Positions 12,381-28,705 of a stretch of DNA of 64,000 bases are shown piece after piece; the stretch's first letter is position 1; every line of letters starts with the position of its first letter. The notes under the pieces were generated by a model. The model did no database searches. It saw nothing but the letters and a program-made list of their open reading frames with translations, and had not been told where the DNA came from. Made by a program: the position numbers and the translations under genes. The stretch comes from Lingula anatina (Eukaryota; Brachiopoda; Lingulata; Lingulida; Lingulidae), in the NCBI RefSeq assembly GCF_001039355.2, contig NW_019776068.1, positions 646,975 through 710,974 on the forward strand, in the 5' to 3' direction.

Positions 12381-13540
12381 TAGTTAAAATGTTCTTCCTG
12401 TTTTGAGAATACAGATAAGAAACATACGATGTTTGTATAAAAAATAATAATGTAAAATGAAAAAAAAACTCCGATATTAGGCCTACTTATCATTATTACC
12501 TATTAATTACTTATAACTTATTTTGTCTTTTGTCAACTTTTTAACAATTATCGCAAGTGTATACTTATATTAAGAAAACCTATGCCAATTGGCATTTGCC
12601 TCAGTGAGACTTGTATGGAGTGACAAATGAAAGAAAAAACAACTATGTACATGTACATATATGTGGTAATTTATTAGCAACAAAATGGGCATTTAGACCA
12701 TTATGCCCATGAAATGTACAAAAGAATTTATTGCACATTTCAGGCATGCAACCACTTCTTAAATGCTTGTATCAATTTCAACATTTAATTTAAATTTAAA
12801 ATTAAAATAATCATATCATAATAGTAACTTCTAGCAGATGTATCTTAAATCACGTTTTTCTAGCAAAGATTTATCTGTCTAGACCGGAGTGCACCCTCAG
12901 CTAAATACTATTTTAATTTTACAGCAGATAAATACTATTTTAATTTTACAGTAACATTACAATAACCTTGATGTTCTCAGCAGATGAAATACTAGTATTA
13001 AATACTTTTTAATCAGTTAAATTTAAATTGCACTTTCCATCTTTATTTATATCAGGCTTTATCTTTGGTAATAAAAAAGCAAAAAATCCACGCTGCCACC
13101 AGACAATGGCTACACACTAATATATGCAGACATGATTTTAGCATATAAAATACCCCAAGCTAAATATATAATTGTACAGTTACATCAAGGCGCATTTGAC
13201 ATTCAACCATTTGAAATTAAACAACAGACACAAAAAAATACATAAAATGTCCATCTCTTGTCTCTTCTTAACAGCAAACAGTACGCATTCCTTATATGTC
13301 CTTTTAATAAGAAGTATGTGGCCCTTGCAATGCTGTTATCTGAAAAATGAAACAAAGCTAATTTTAAAAATTATTTCACACAAATTCATATTTGAATGTT
13401 TCAAAGGTTTTATATTCCAAAGCAACTTTCCTCATTAAGATTACTTTCTTAATCATCCACCTTTACATATATATGCAATTTCTATACTACTGTATTTCAT
13501 ACCTTGGCTGTCAGACCATAGCAGAATCCATAGTTTATAC

Positions 13541-13945
13541 AGTATCTCGAAAACTGGCAGAGATACGCCCATAGTTACTTTTAAACTTGTATAGGAGGTC
13601 ATATTTTGGCAATCTCACTGAGACCTTGAAGTTGACCTTTGGCCTACTTTTCATCATGATCTGAACTTCTCAATTTTTCAACGAATGCTATGATTCGTCA
13701 AGGGTAGAGTTACACACTATCTATAGAACCTTCTTAATTGTCGGAGTAAAATGAAGATTTTATTATTACAGGTGTTTAATCGGTTGTATTTTATTTAGAT
13801 AAGACAGATTACTAATGTGCTATTTATATTTTTCAGTAAATGAAAAGAGACAGGAAGTGAGAGGTCTTCAACAACTTTTATAAAACTCTTAATTTAGTCT
13901 TAACCATAACAACACCTTAACAGCTGACTGCCCACATACCTTGTA
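13541..13945 (+). repeat. Block inverted between the two large copies (copy A orientation)
   Basis: From 'tatctcgaaaactggcag' to 'ctgcccacatacctt'. In copy B the same sequence is reverse-complemented at 21334-21731, while both flanks ('tagtttatac' left, 'ataagggatag' right) stay collinear. Short inverted words (ttatac / gtataa) flank the block in copy A. It includes one monomer of the repeat arrayed at 52530-53066. Confidence 0.85.
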
Positions 13946-14572
13946 CATTTGTATAAGGGATAGAAAATTTGCAAAGTTGTAGTTCAAAAATATATTTTCA
14001 TTCATTTTCATTTGTGTCTTTATTATAAAGAATAAAACTGTAAGGCATTCTTAGTTTTGCTGTACCACTCAATGAGAAAATCACAATTAAAAAAATATGA
14101 ATTAAAAAATACAGTATGTGTAAAATTCACAATTGTCTGTGATTTTTCATTGAAAAAACCAAATACCTAGTCCATTTGATTTTTATAAAATGTCGTTCAT
14201 TTTTTAAAGTAATTTCGACTTGCCCCATTAAGAACATACAATTTTGTTGTTGAAGACATATCTTTGTAAAAGTGTGCAACCCAAAGCAACAAATTTTCAA
14301 ACCCAAAATAATTCTATAGAAAGACCTAATGAAATACGAATATAATAGAATCAAATCAAAGCCTATGCTCAAAGATTGTCATCTAGATTGAATCATCTAT
14401 TATTGATATTTCAATCTAAAAGTGTGCAATTGTCTAACCCAAAATAATTATGTGGACACATCCACTGAAATTTTAAGGAAATCAGCTTTGACATCAAGAT
14501 TGGGTCATTTATTATTGACATATCAATCTAAAAGTGTGCAACCCAAAGCATTCAAATTTTGTAGCCTGAAAA

Positions 14573-14762
14573 AAGTCTGTGGTAGCACCATCTGATTGTA
14601 TCATTTATTATTAACGTTCAGTTAATTAAATTTTGTAATGAAAATCTAAATATAGCAGTTATGTAAAAAGTCTGTGGTAGCACCATCTGATTGTATCATT
14701 TATTATTAACGTTCAGTTAATTAAATTTTGTAATGAAAATCGAAATATAGCAGTTATGTAAA
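14573..14762 (+). repeat. 95-bp tandem repeat, two units
   Basis: 'aagtctgtggtagcaccatc' starts at 14573 and again at 14668 and both units run on to 'tagcagttatgtaaa' with one or two changes. Upstream (14390-14560) are looser repeats sharing 'caatctaaaagtgtgcaa' and 'atttattattgac'. Confidence 0.85.
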
Positions 14763-15003
14763 CAGTTTCGTTATTATTGTTCCTCGTGATTTCTTGGAAA
14801 TAAAGCCTGTTCAGCAGATTTCTCAAACTATGCCAACCTAAAAATGGGCAACAAAGTACAATTTAAATTTTGTTTTGTTTTCGCCCCTGACGAGGCCTCA
14901 GGGCCGAAACGGCCGTAGGGCATTTTTTAATAAAATGGAGAGAAAAGTCTAATTTATTCGTATCCTTGATTTTATATACCAGCTCCCCACGGGCCGCAAC
15001 ANG

Positions 15004-15599
15004 TAACGTACTGACGGCGTACGCCAGTTTTGCTTCCTGTTCTCCTCATCTTTCTTCTTCCTCCTCCCCTTTTTCTACTATGTAAGCTTTTTTCTCTTGT
15101 CTTTTGGAGGCATATTAGAAACTAAATTGATCAAAAATTTGAAAAATTTGAAAATTGTTGTACACTTTACACAGTCAACGTTCATTGTAAAGACACGAGC
15201 GTGCGTCGTGAGCACGCCTTTTATACACAAGTCGTGGACGTGACGCACGTGCGACGCATTCCCGGTGTGCTCTCGACTTTGTTCGTTAGTTGTGAGGGCG
15301 TGCGCCTTACTCAACACGAAAAGGGCACTTGTTCCTTCATTGCTTGCGACGTGTGTCTTGCACAACGCGCGTCTCTCTTGCTAACTCCGTGCGAGGGGAG
15401 CAAGTTACGCTTGCGGCCTCGCTGTTCGCAGGCTATTTGTAGAATCTTTTGGACATGTCCAACATCCTCCGTACGTGCTTACGGGCTGTCTGCGAACTCG
15501 AAATTGCGTAAGAAGGACTTGCGTGGGACATGAGATTCTGCACAAAATTTGGACGCAAACAGCCCGTAAGAGCCCGTACGGCCGGTTGTGACCGAGGCT
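15004..15599. mobile_element. 3' part of the Harbinger-like MITE
   Basis: Corresponds to 7532-8127 of the complete element and ends with the same CCGAGGCT plus TTA. The left part is cut away at the N at 15002. Confidence 0.7.
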
Positions 15600-16349
15600 T
15601 TAATTCGATGATGAAAACATGTAAAGGCCTGATGATAATTATCTGTACTTCGGGTCGCCTGATCGACATTAGTCTCTATGCCAGTTCTGGGTACATTACA
15701 ATTGATATTACATATGGTCAAACATGTAGACTCGTGTTTGCAAAGCTGAAGTGAGAAACGTTATTGAAAAATGTAAAAACACTTACAAAAATAAGTTAAG
15801 CTAGCACCGAAAGTTATTTTACAAAAGCATAAATGAAAGTTGTGTCAATATATAACTTTTAAATCATTTTTGTCATACTTCTATTTTTTAAAACATTTGA
15901 CCAAGGTGGTTTTATTTTATTTGGTCGTGTAGGAACCCAAATTAATATTGACAACGTTAAATTCATACTGGAGAGATGACACTGTTCCAAGAGAGGGCGC
16001 GTGCGAGGGGGAACTGACTCCAAATATATATATATATCCGTTTTCCTACGATTCGGTAAGTGCGATTTATAAAAATTGGAGGGTGGTTCTGGTGATACCT
16101 AGGCCCATAAGAGGCTGCGCTTACGTATTTTTCGAGATCATCATTACTATGGACATCAACATGTTTATGGGTTATTCATCTTTGACTGGGTTTCGCAGTA
16201 ATTAAATCAATTTTTGCTTGAACGGAGCTAAACGGATCAGGATAATGAGGCATTGGTCTGGATATTTATATCAACATTTTTCTCTTCATTACCAAGGTAA
16301 ACCATGTCCAAACTGTTTACAGAATTACCACCTGCAGCCAAGTTTTTTA

Positions 16350-16571
16350 CCTCCGCCAAGGAGGTTATGTTTTCACCCCTGTTTGTTTGTTTGTTTGTCA
16401 TCAACATAACTCAAAAAGTTATGGACCGATTTTGATGAAATATTCAGGAACTGTCAGAAGTGGGCCAAGGAAGAGATGATTAGTTTTTGGTGGTGATCCG
16501 GATCAATAATCAATCAATAATCAATAATAATCAAAAATCGAGGTCTGCGCTCTCTGAGTGCTTTTCTTGTT
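16350..16571 (+). repeat. CCTCCGCCAAGGAGG dispersed repeat, copy in duplicate B
   Basis: Counterpart of 8872-9093 within the large duplicate; essentially identical. Confidence 0.65.
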
Positions 16572-16904
16572 TTGAGTTCTAAATTTCTAGATTTTGAATC
16601 ATCGTCGTTATAGAGATAGATACTGGTGAATTTCACTCGTGACAGTAAAATTCAGAAATTGAGAACTCGAAAACGTCGTAATATCCTCAATGATTTTGGA
16701 TAGTGTAGGCCTATACCTTGGTGTTTTGGGATAATTGATGCAATTTCTACGAAAATTCCGTGTCATATAGAAGTCCATTGTAGGTCTTGAATATTTTAAT
16801 ATGTCCAAGACACGGACTATATCGTTAATTTTAAAACTTGCACCACTTTGCGGTCTTTGACCTTCAAAGCTTCCAACAGATGTATCAATTATCTGCCATA
16901 CCTA

Positions 16905-17655
16905 TTAAAAATAAAACGTGCACAGAGCAGAGATACCAAAGATGACAATGATTCCAGCAGACAAAAAACGTATACCGCGGCTGGCGCGCCAACAGTAGGA
17001 TAATTGCACTTGTATTTCGCTTGTATTTTCATACGCTTCGAAGCGCCAGTCAGCTACAACTACTCGTCGTCCACTGTGTGCGACATACAAGAGCAAATTT
17101 TTGCCCTCTTGTATGTTGCATACAGTAACTAGTACATATCCTTCTGCTACCATTTTGTCATGGTCAAATACGCTAAGCGGAAGGATCCGTGACAGTAAGT
17201 AAAACGATTTCAAAATCCTGCACAGAGATGATTCCGTGATCAAACTGTGTTTGGAAACTCGGGTGTTCAACACAGATGGTATTAGGGTTCTTCCCTTCAA
17301 ACATCACAGCGGCAAGATTGTTGGTTGTTGGTTGGAGCAAGATTGAATGGCTCAACCTCCATTGTACTCAGGTAGGAGTAGTTCACGTCGTACCTTTCGC
17401 TAGGTTTGACATTGCCAACAACTCGGACTTAAGATCGGCTCCACTAAATGCACATCCACATGACCCACCGCCCTTTTCTGTTCAGAAATGGCAGGNCAAT
17501 TTCCGTTTTATATGAATTTTATATTTATATATTAATGGCTGAATAAACTCTTATCTATCTATCTTATCTATCTTTCAATCTTGACTGCGATGTGAATATT
17601 ATTCCAATTTACCGATGTTGCAACCATTTCTCAATCAAAACTCTCGCCTGCCGTA
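16905..17655 (-). pseudogene. Frameshifted membrane-protein relic (copy B), interrupted by an insertion
   Basis: Same relic as at 9433-9999, with both frame changes retained and the third-frame ORF (16905-17300) identical in translation. In addition, a SINE-like insertion at 17398-17572 splits the N-proximal block, leaving NWNNIHIAVK on its far side. This copy is doubly disabled. Confidence 0.4.
17398..17572 (+). mobile_element. SINE-like insertion with (TATC)n tail, contains an N
   Basis: Absent from copy A, where 'cctttcaaacttgac' is continuous. In copy B the sequence runs '...acctttc', then about 175 extra bases, then '...atctttcaatcttgac', so CTTTC flanks both sides as a probable target duplication. 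The insert ends in 'gctgaataaactc' followed by (TATC)n, typical of SINE or LINE 3' tails. An N at 17496 suggests unresolved sequence. No clear A/B-box promoter or LINE coding was recognised. Confidence 0.55.
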
Positions 17656-18789
17656 TGTATGGGTAGAAAAGGTAGGATGGCCATGGGATTTTGCACATGC
17701 CCAATCACTGACCCATTTGTGACCCATATATATGGACCTCATGAAAAAAGTCCCAATTGTATTATTTTACAGTTATAAGCAAAACAAATCACTACCGAAA
17801 AATAAAATTTATGAATTAGTTAATGCATCAACTTTAGATAGGAAATTTGACAATCAGATGCTCTGTGTGCTACTCCACAACGTGGGAACACCAGCAAGGA
17901 TGTGATGCCTATGGTCTCCTCACTTAGGACTCAGGAGGGACTATGTAGGCATTGACGGCCCTTTTTAAACCTGGACAGAAACAACTCAGGCTTATTTGTC
18001 TGTCTAATTTTATAAAACTAATGTCCACGGAATATCACAGGAATTTTCATTGCAATTTCAGCATTTTAGCGAGTCGGCTAGGTTACTTTTCTGCGTAGTG
18101 AAGATGCCTCTTATACATTAATGCCAACGCATGACTTCACTTAGTCGCCTATATATCCCCCAGTATAGATAGTTTAATATCTGAGAATGCATATTGCGCC
18201 AGCTGCAGTTGCCAGAAGCCCTATTAAATATTATATGCCTAATAGCAAGAATACCAGCAAAAGAAACTGCTGCCAGGTAATTTAAGTCTCCCTAGCTGTT
18301 GAAATCACTTTCAACAAATTCAAATTGTTGACAGGTGAGCATACTATGATAAAGAGGTAGGGGGAGAAAATGCTACACATTAATAGTCCAAAATAGTGAA
18401 GATATTTATCAAAAATCCCTTAAGGTACTCGAAAGTTATTAATTACATTTACTGATAATATACAATCAACATAATGTGCCTTTTGAAAATTTTAACATTT
18501 TCCCTTCATATCTGATAGTCCACTAAGTACACGTATTTTTATGATATTTTAGAATAGATAGTTCTATCAAACCAGTAACCGGACTGAAAAATTAATTAAC
18601 GTTACATCATTATTGTATGTAGTAAAGTAAAAATGTTCGCAAGTAAAAATTGTTAGTCTCTTGAAATTTGGGTGGACTGTCTCCCATTGTTACAATTTTT
18701 AAAAACTATCATAATTATGCGACAAATTCGAATTTAATTTTTAATTCTCCTGCATTGAGTTCTAGTATACGTTCAAATAAACACACGGG

Positions 18790-18828
18790 CGTGCGTGCGC
18801 TCGCGCGCGCGCGCACGCACGCACGCAC
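18790..18828. repeat. Alternating purine-pyrimidine GC repeat
   Basis: A run of gcgtgcgtgcgctcgcgcgc type, then (gcac)n, nearly self-complementary and strongly Z-DNA or cruciform prone. It is part of a ~100-bp insertion (to about 18895) that copy A lacks at 11148. Confidence 0.9.
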
Positions 18829-19428
18829 ATATATAGAGAGAGACGAAGAAATTATTAATGGGATTGTTGGTCTGACAGCTTTTACAATTTTTTTCTACTC
18901 TTTACCTCCTTAGGTAAAGTTTATAGATCGATTAATATTAATATTTCTCATATATACTATATTTTTGCGTGTGTTTTATTTAAATTTACGCCATGCATGT
19001 GTTGCAAAAACATGTTAAAAGCAAAAATAATTTAGCTGCGATGTTTATAAAAAACAACCTTGTTAGTCATTTTCTTATATGGCTATAATAAACTGCATCT
19101 TAGAATTCGTCACGAAAAATACTGAAAAGAACTTCACCCATCAATAGACTAATTTCACATAGTCGATCGATGGTTGCTGTTGATTTTTTAAGAACAGATA
19201 TGTTATACGATGTGAAGACCACTTACTGCTTCATTTTCTCTATTAAAAAGTTACGAGCTACTATTTTATCTCACAGTGCAGAGTAATAGGAGGATGTGGA
19301 GCGATCAAGGATGCACTCATATACGAAGGTGATCATTGCGTTATTGACTTGGCGAATTTAAGATACTCTCATTTTCACGTTGCCCTCAAGGCAACTTCTA
19401 TAACACTCATAGCACCCATAAACACAAC

Positions 19429-19557
19429 TATGGTGGCCCCTATTGGATATTTCGACTTTTCGAGTTTTCGAGTTTTGGACTTTTTGAGTTTTCGACTTTT
19501 CGAGTTTTTGACTTTTCGAGTTTTCGAGTTTTTGACTTTTCGAGTTTTCGACTTTTT
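19429..19557 (+). repeat. TCGAG-rich variable tract, long allele
   Basis: Counterpart of 11684-11757, expanded by roughly 57 bases through added 'gacttttcgagtttt' units. Confidence 0.8.
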
Positions 19558-21333
19558 TTACCAGTCATATGGCAACTGGGAAGATATTCAGAACGGAGCG
19601 CGTGCGCTGAGATGACGTCGCAGTCGAAATTTTGTAAATTGCGTAACCTTCGCGGAAGTTCAAGAATTGCACTTTATTCCCTGCATAAGTACCTTGTGAA
19701 AATTAAGACATGGTAGCAGAGTTTATTATGTGTATCATTATGTGTGATTTACCTAGATGTAAGAAGCAATGAATGAGGTAGATCTCGACGAAGTCGGCCA
19801 ACTGGTCACTTTTTGGCCATAGCAACACTAACATTTTTGGATGTCTCATGTCACAGAAACTGTGCAACTTACGTCAATGGAAGGTGGCTTTTTGCATGAG
19901 AAAATTGACTATCAAGTTTCATTAAAATCTAATCTGGCAACATTTTTACCAGTCGGAAAACTGGCATCGTGATACCAGATGTCAGTGTTATTTGTTTATC
20001 AAGATAAGAGTACCCTAGGTTCTAGATTTCGGTATTGCCAGCTCGATCTTGATTTCATATATAACCCATATCAGCCATACCAGGCATTTAGTAAAAGCGA
20101 CTGCATCACAAGGTATATTTAACAAGCTAGCTTTTACGTTGCTCTGACACTCAGGGTAGACAAGAGCAACTAATAGTTAAAATGTACTTCCTGTTTTGAG
20201 AATACAGATAAGAAACATACGATGTTTGTATAAAAATAATAATGAAAAATGAAAAAAAAACTCCGATATTAGGCCTACTTATCATTATTACCTATTAATT
20301 ACTTATAACTTATTTTGTCTTTTGTCAACTTTTTAACAATTATCGCAAGTGTATACTTATATTAAGAAAATCTATGCTAATTGGTATTTGCCTCAGTGAG
20401 ACTTGTATGGAGTGACAAATGAAAGAAAAAACAACTATGTACATGTACATATATATGTGGTAATTTATTAGCAACAAAATGGGCATTTAGACCATTATGC
20501 CCATGAAATGTACAAAAGAATTTATTGCACATTTCAGGCATGCAACCACTTCTTAAATGCTTGTACCAATTTCAACATTTAATTTAAATTTAAAATTAAA
20601 ATAATCATATTATAATAGTAACTTCTAGCAGATGTATCTTAAATCAAGTTTTTCTAGCAAAGATTTATCTGTCTAGACCGGAGCGCACCCTCAGCTAAAT
20701 ACTATTTTAATTTTACAGCAGGTAAATACTATTTTAATTTTACAGTAACATTACAATAACCTTGATGTTCTCAGCAGATGAGATACTAATATTAAATACT
20801 TTTTAATCAGTTGAATTTAAATTGCACTTTCCATCTTTATTTATATCAGGCTTTATCTTTGGTAATAAAAAAGCAAAAAATCCACGCTGCCACCAGACAA
20901 TGGCTACACACTAATATATGCATACATGATTTTAGCATATAAAATACCCCAAACTAAATATATAATTGTACAGTAACATCAAGGCACATTTGACATTCAA
21001 CCATTTGAAATTAAACAACAGACACAAAAAATACATAAAATGTCCATCTCTTGTCTCTTCTTAACAGCAAACAGTATGCATTCCTTATATTTCCTTTTAA
21101 TAAGAAGTATGTGGCCCTTGCAATGCTGTTATCTGAAAAATGAAACAAAGCTAATTTTAAAAATTATTTCACACAAATTCATATTTGAATGTTTCAAAGG
21201 TTTCATATTCCAAAGCAACTTTCCTCATTAAAATTACTTTCTTAATCATCCACCTTTACATATATATGCAATTTCTATACTACTGTATTTCATACCTTGG
21301 CTGTCAGACCATAGCAGAATCCATAGTTTATAC

Positions 21334-21731
21334 AAGGTATGTGGGCAGTCAGCTGTTAAGGTGTTGTTATGGTTAAGACTTAATTAAGAGTTTTATAAAA
21401 GTTGTTGAAGACCTCTCACTTCCTGTCTCTTTTCATTTACTGAAAAATATAAATAGCACATTAGTAATCTGTCTTATCTAAATAAAATACAACCGATTAA
21501 ACACCTGTAATAATAAAATCTTCATTTTACTCCGACAATTAAGAAGGTTCTATAGATAGTGTGTAACTCTACCCTTGACAAATCATAGCATTCGTTGAAA
21601 AATTGAGAAGTTCAGATCATGATGAAAAGTAGGCCAAAGGTCAACTTCAAGGTCTCAGTGAGATTGCCAGAATATGACCTCCTATACAAGTTTAAAAGTA
21701 ACTATGGGCGTATCTCTGCCAGTTTTCGAGA
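21334..21731 (-). repeat. Block inverted between the two large copies (copy B orientation)
   Basis: Begins 'aaggtatgtgggcagtcagc' and ends 'gccagttttcgaga', the exact reverse of copy A with a few substitutions and small indels at the ends. Confidence 0.85.
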
Positions 21732-22365
21732 CATAAGGGATAGAAATTTTGCAAAGTTGGTTCAAAAATATATTTTCATTCATTTTCATTTGTGTCTTTA
21801 TTATAAAGAATAAAACTGTAAGGCATTCTTAGTTTTGCTGTACCACTCAATGAGAAAATCACAATTAAAAAAATATTAATTAAAAAATACAGTATGTGTA
21901 AAATTCACAATTGTCTGTGATTTTTCATTGAAAAAACCAAATACCTAGTCCATTTGATTTTTATAAAATGTCGTTCATTTTTTAAAGTAATTTCGACTTG
22001 CCCCATTAAGAACATACAATTTTGTTGTTGAAGACATATCTTTGTAAAAGTGTGCAACCCAAAGCAAAGAATTTTCAAACCCAAAATAATTCTGTAGAAA
22101 GACCTAATGAAATACGAATATAATAAAATCAAATCAAAGCCTATGCTCAAAGATTGTCATCTAGATTGAATCATCTATTATTGATATTTCAATCTAAAAG
22201 TGTGCAACCCAAAGCATTCATATTGTCTAACCCAAAATAATTATGTGGACACATCCACTGAAATTTTAAGGAAATCAGCTTTGACATCAAGATTGGGTCA
22301 TTTATTATTGACATGTCAATCTAAAAGTGTGCAACCCAAAGCATTCAAATTTTGTAGCCTGAAAA

Positions 22366-22555
22366 AAGTCTGTGGTAGCACCATCTGATTGTATCATTTA
22401 TTATTACCGTTTAGTTAATTAAATTTTGAAATGAAAATCCAAATACAGCAGTTATGTAAGAAGTCTGTGGTAGCACCATCTGATTGTATCATTTATTATT
22501 AACGTTCAGTTAATTAAATTTTGTAATGAAAATCCAAATATAGCAGTTATGTAAA
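22366..22555 (+). repeat. 95-bp tandem repeat, copy B
   Basis: Units start at 22366 and 22461; the counterpart of 14573-14762. Confidence 0.85.
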
Positions 22556-22817
22556 CAGTTTCGTTATTATTGTTCCTCGTGATTTCTTGGAAATAAAGCC
22601 TGTTCAGCAGATTTCTCAAACTATGCCAACCTAAAAATGGGCAACAAAGTAGAATTTAAATTTTGTTTAGGCCTCAGGGGCCGAAACGGCCGTAGGGCAT
22701 TTTTTAATAAAATGGAGAGAAAAGTCTAATTTATTCGTGTCCTTGATTTTATATACCAGCTCCCCACGGGCCGCCCATGGGTGGAGCACTTTTTCATGGT
22801 GTATTGACTTCATTCTC

Positions 22818-22820
<3 letters not shown>

Positions 22821-22853
<33 letters not shown>

Positions 22854-22875
22854 NATATATATATATATATATATA
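22821..22875. repeat. (TA)n microsatellite with an N
   Basis: TA run interrupted by an N at 22854; its true length is unresolved. Confidence 0.95.
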
Positions 22876-23204
22876 AGAAAATAACTCTATATATTAATCT
22901 AAACCTTGGAAATTTTAACTTAAAGGCCATACATTTATAACCTACCGGGGTACATATATTTAGCCATCAAACATGTCCTACTGCTAAACACATCCAGGCT
23001 AAAAGGGTGTACCATGCTTAGGTGCAAAACATGCTTATAGAGGAGCTAAATGCGTTGAAAAAATCAGACAAAGCAGGCACTTGGATGTTTTTACAGTGTA
23101 TGTTATATTGTGTTATATTGTGTACCTGTGTTTTGTACCAAAAATAAAAACATTTCAGGTCATTTTAATGTCTTTTTATGCAAGAATGTTGTCCAACAAC
23201 TGGG

Positions 23205-23464
23205 GTTGATACATTGTTATCTGACATTGTTCAAATCCAGTGTTAATCCAACGTCTTGTCAACGTTGAAGCTCAACATTGTTTCAACGTTGAAACAACAT
23301 AATTTCCCGCTGGGTGGGGTTTATATAACATTGTTTTCTGACGTTGATACAACGTTGTTATCTGAGGTTGACACAACTTTCAAATCCAATGTTATCCAAT
23401 GTCTTCTCAACGTTATGGTTCAACGTTGTTTCAACGTTAAAACAACATAATTTGCCCGCTGGGT
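23205..23464 (+). repeat. CAACGTTG-rich repeat, two units
   Basis: Two related units (23205-23315 and 23344-23464) each run from 'gttgatac' through several CAACGTTG-like palindromic words to 'aacaacataattt' and end in CCCGCTGGGT. The shared end suggests one family inserted or duplicated twice. Confidence 0.8.
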
Positions 23465-23581
23465 CAGTTGCTGTGTATCCAGCTTTAAAATAATATCTAA
23501 TAAGATTTTTCATTGTTTAAGTCGCTTGCTTTCCGCGTGCCAAATGTGTTAAAGTTCCGCAGCAAAAAGTCGTCCGCAGAA

Positions 23582-23655
23582 AAAAGTTGAAAAGTCGAAA
23601 ACTCGAAAAGTCGCAAACTCGAAAAGTCGAAATATCCAATAGGGGCCACCATACA
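23582..23655 (-). repeat. TCGAG-rich tract, inverted dispersed copy
   Basis: The reverse complement reads 'tatggtggcccctattggat' followed by 'ttcgacttttcgag' units. This copy lies outside the large duplication, showing that the tract belongs to a mobile or dispersed family. Confidence 0.7.
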
Positions 23656-23699
23656 CAACCCTATACATGCATTTTCCACATAAAAATAATGCAAGTCTT

Positions 23700-28249
<4,550 letters not shown>

Positions 28250-28705
28250 GAGGGATGTCAGGAGGGGAGACTCCATTCCACATTAAGGGGTGTTATTTGG
28301 AGTGATTCCATTCCATAAGAGGGGTGACAGGTGGGCGAGTCCATTGCATTAGAGGGGTGACAGGTGGGGCGAGTCCATTGCATTGGAAGGGGTGACAGGT
28401 GGGGCGAGTCCATTGCATTAGAGAGGTGACAGCTGGGGCGAGTCAATTCCATAAGAGNCCATTGCATTGGAAGGGGTGACAGGTGGGGCGAGTCCATTGC
28501 ATTGGAAGGGGTGATAGGTGGGGCGAGTCCATTACATAAAAGGGGGTGACAGGTGGGACGAGTCCATCACATACGAAGGGGTGACAGGTGGGGCGAGTCC
28601 ATCGCATTAGAAGGGGTGACAGGTGGGACGAGTCCATTGCATTAAAGGGGGTGCCAGGTGGGGCGAGTCCATTGCATTAGAAGGGGTGACAGGTGGGGTG
28701 AGTCT
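28250..28705 (+). repeat. Minisatellite, ~36-bp unit, about 12 copies
   Basis: The unit is 'ggggtgacaggtggggcgag' followed by 'tccattgcattagaa'. Units at the left edge are diverged, those in the middle are nearly identical. An N at 28458 interrupts it, so the copy number is uncertain. Confidence 0.9.

Larger units (their letters stand above)
7532..14997 (+). repeat. Large duplicated segment, copy A
   Basis: Repeats as 15004-22774. The offset is 7,472 at the left end (for example 9433 against 16905) and grows to about 7,778 at the right through insertions in copy B. Copy A ends at ...ccccacgggccgc just before the N at 15002. Contents are the right part of the MITE, an 8872-9093 dispersed repeat, a broken membrane-protein tract, a TCGAG-rich variable tract, and a 95-bp tandem near the end. 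Confidence 0.9.
15004..22774 (+). repeat. Large duplicated segment, copy B
   Basis: Second copy of 7532-14997, starting two bases after the N at 15002 and ending at ...ccccacgggccgc, after which unique sequence follows. Relative to copy A it carries a SINE-like insertion (17398-17572), a GC-repeat insertion (about 18790-18895), an expanded TCGAG tract (19453-19557), scattered substitutions, and an inverted ~400-bp block (21334-21731). Confidence 0.9.

Noticed and set aside
28250-28705. Regular ~36-bp repeats resembling a CRISPR array
   Set aside because: The repeats are contiguous with no unique spacers, in an animal genome: a minisatellite.
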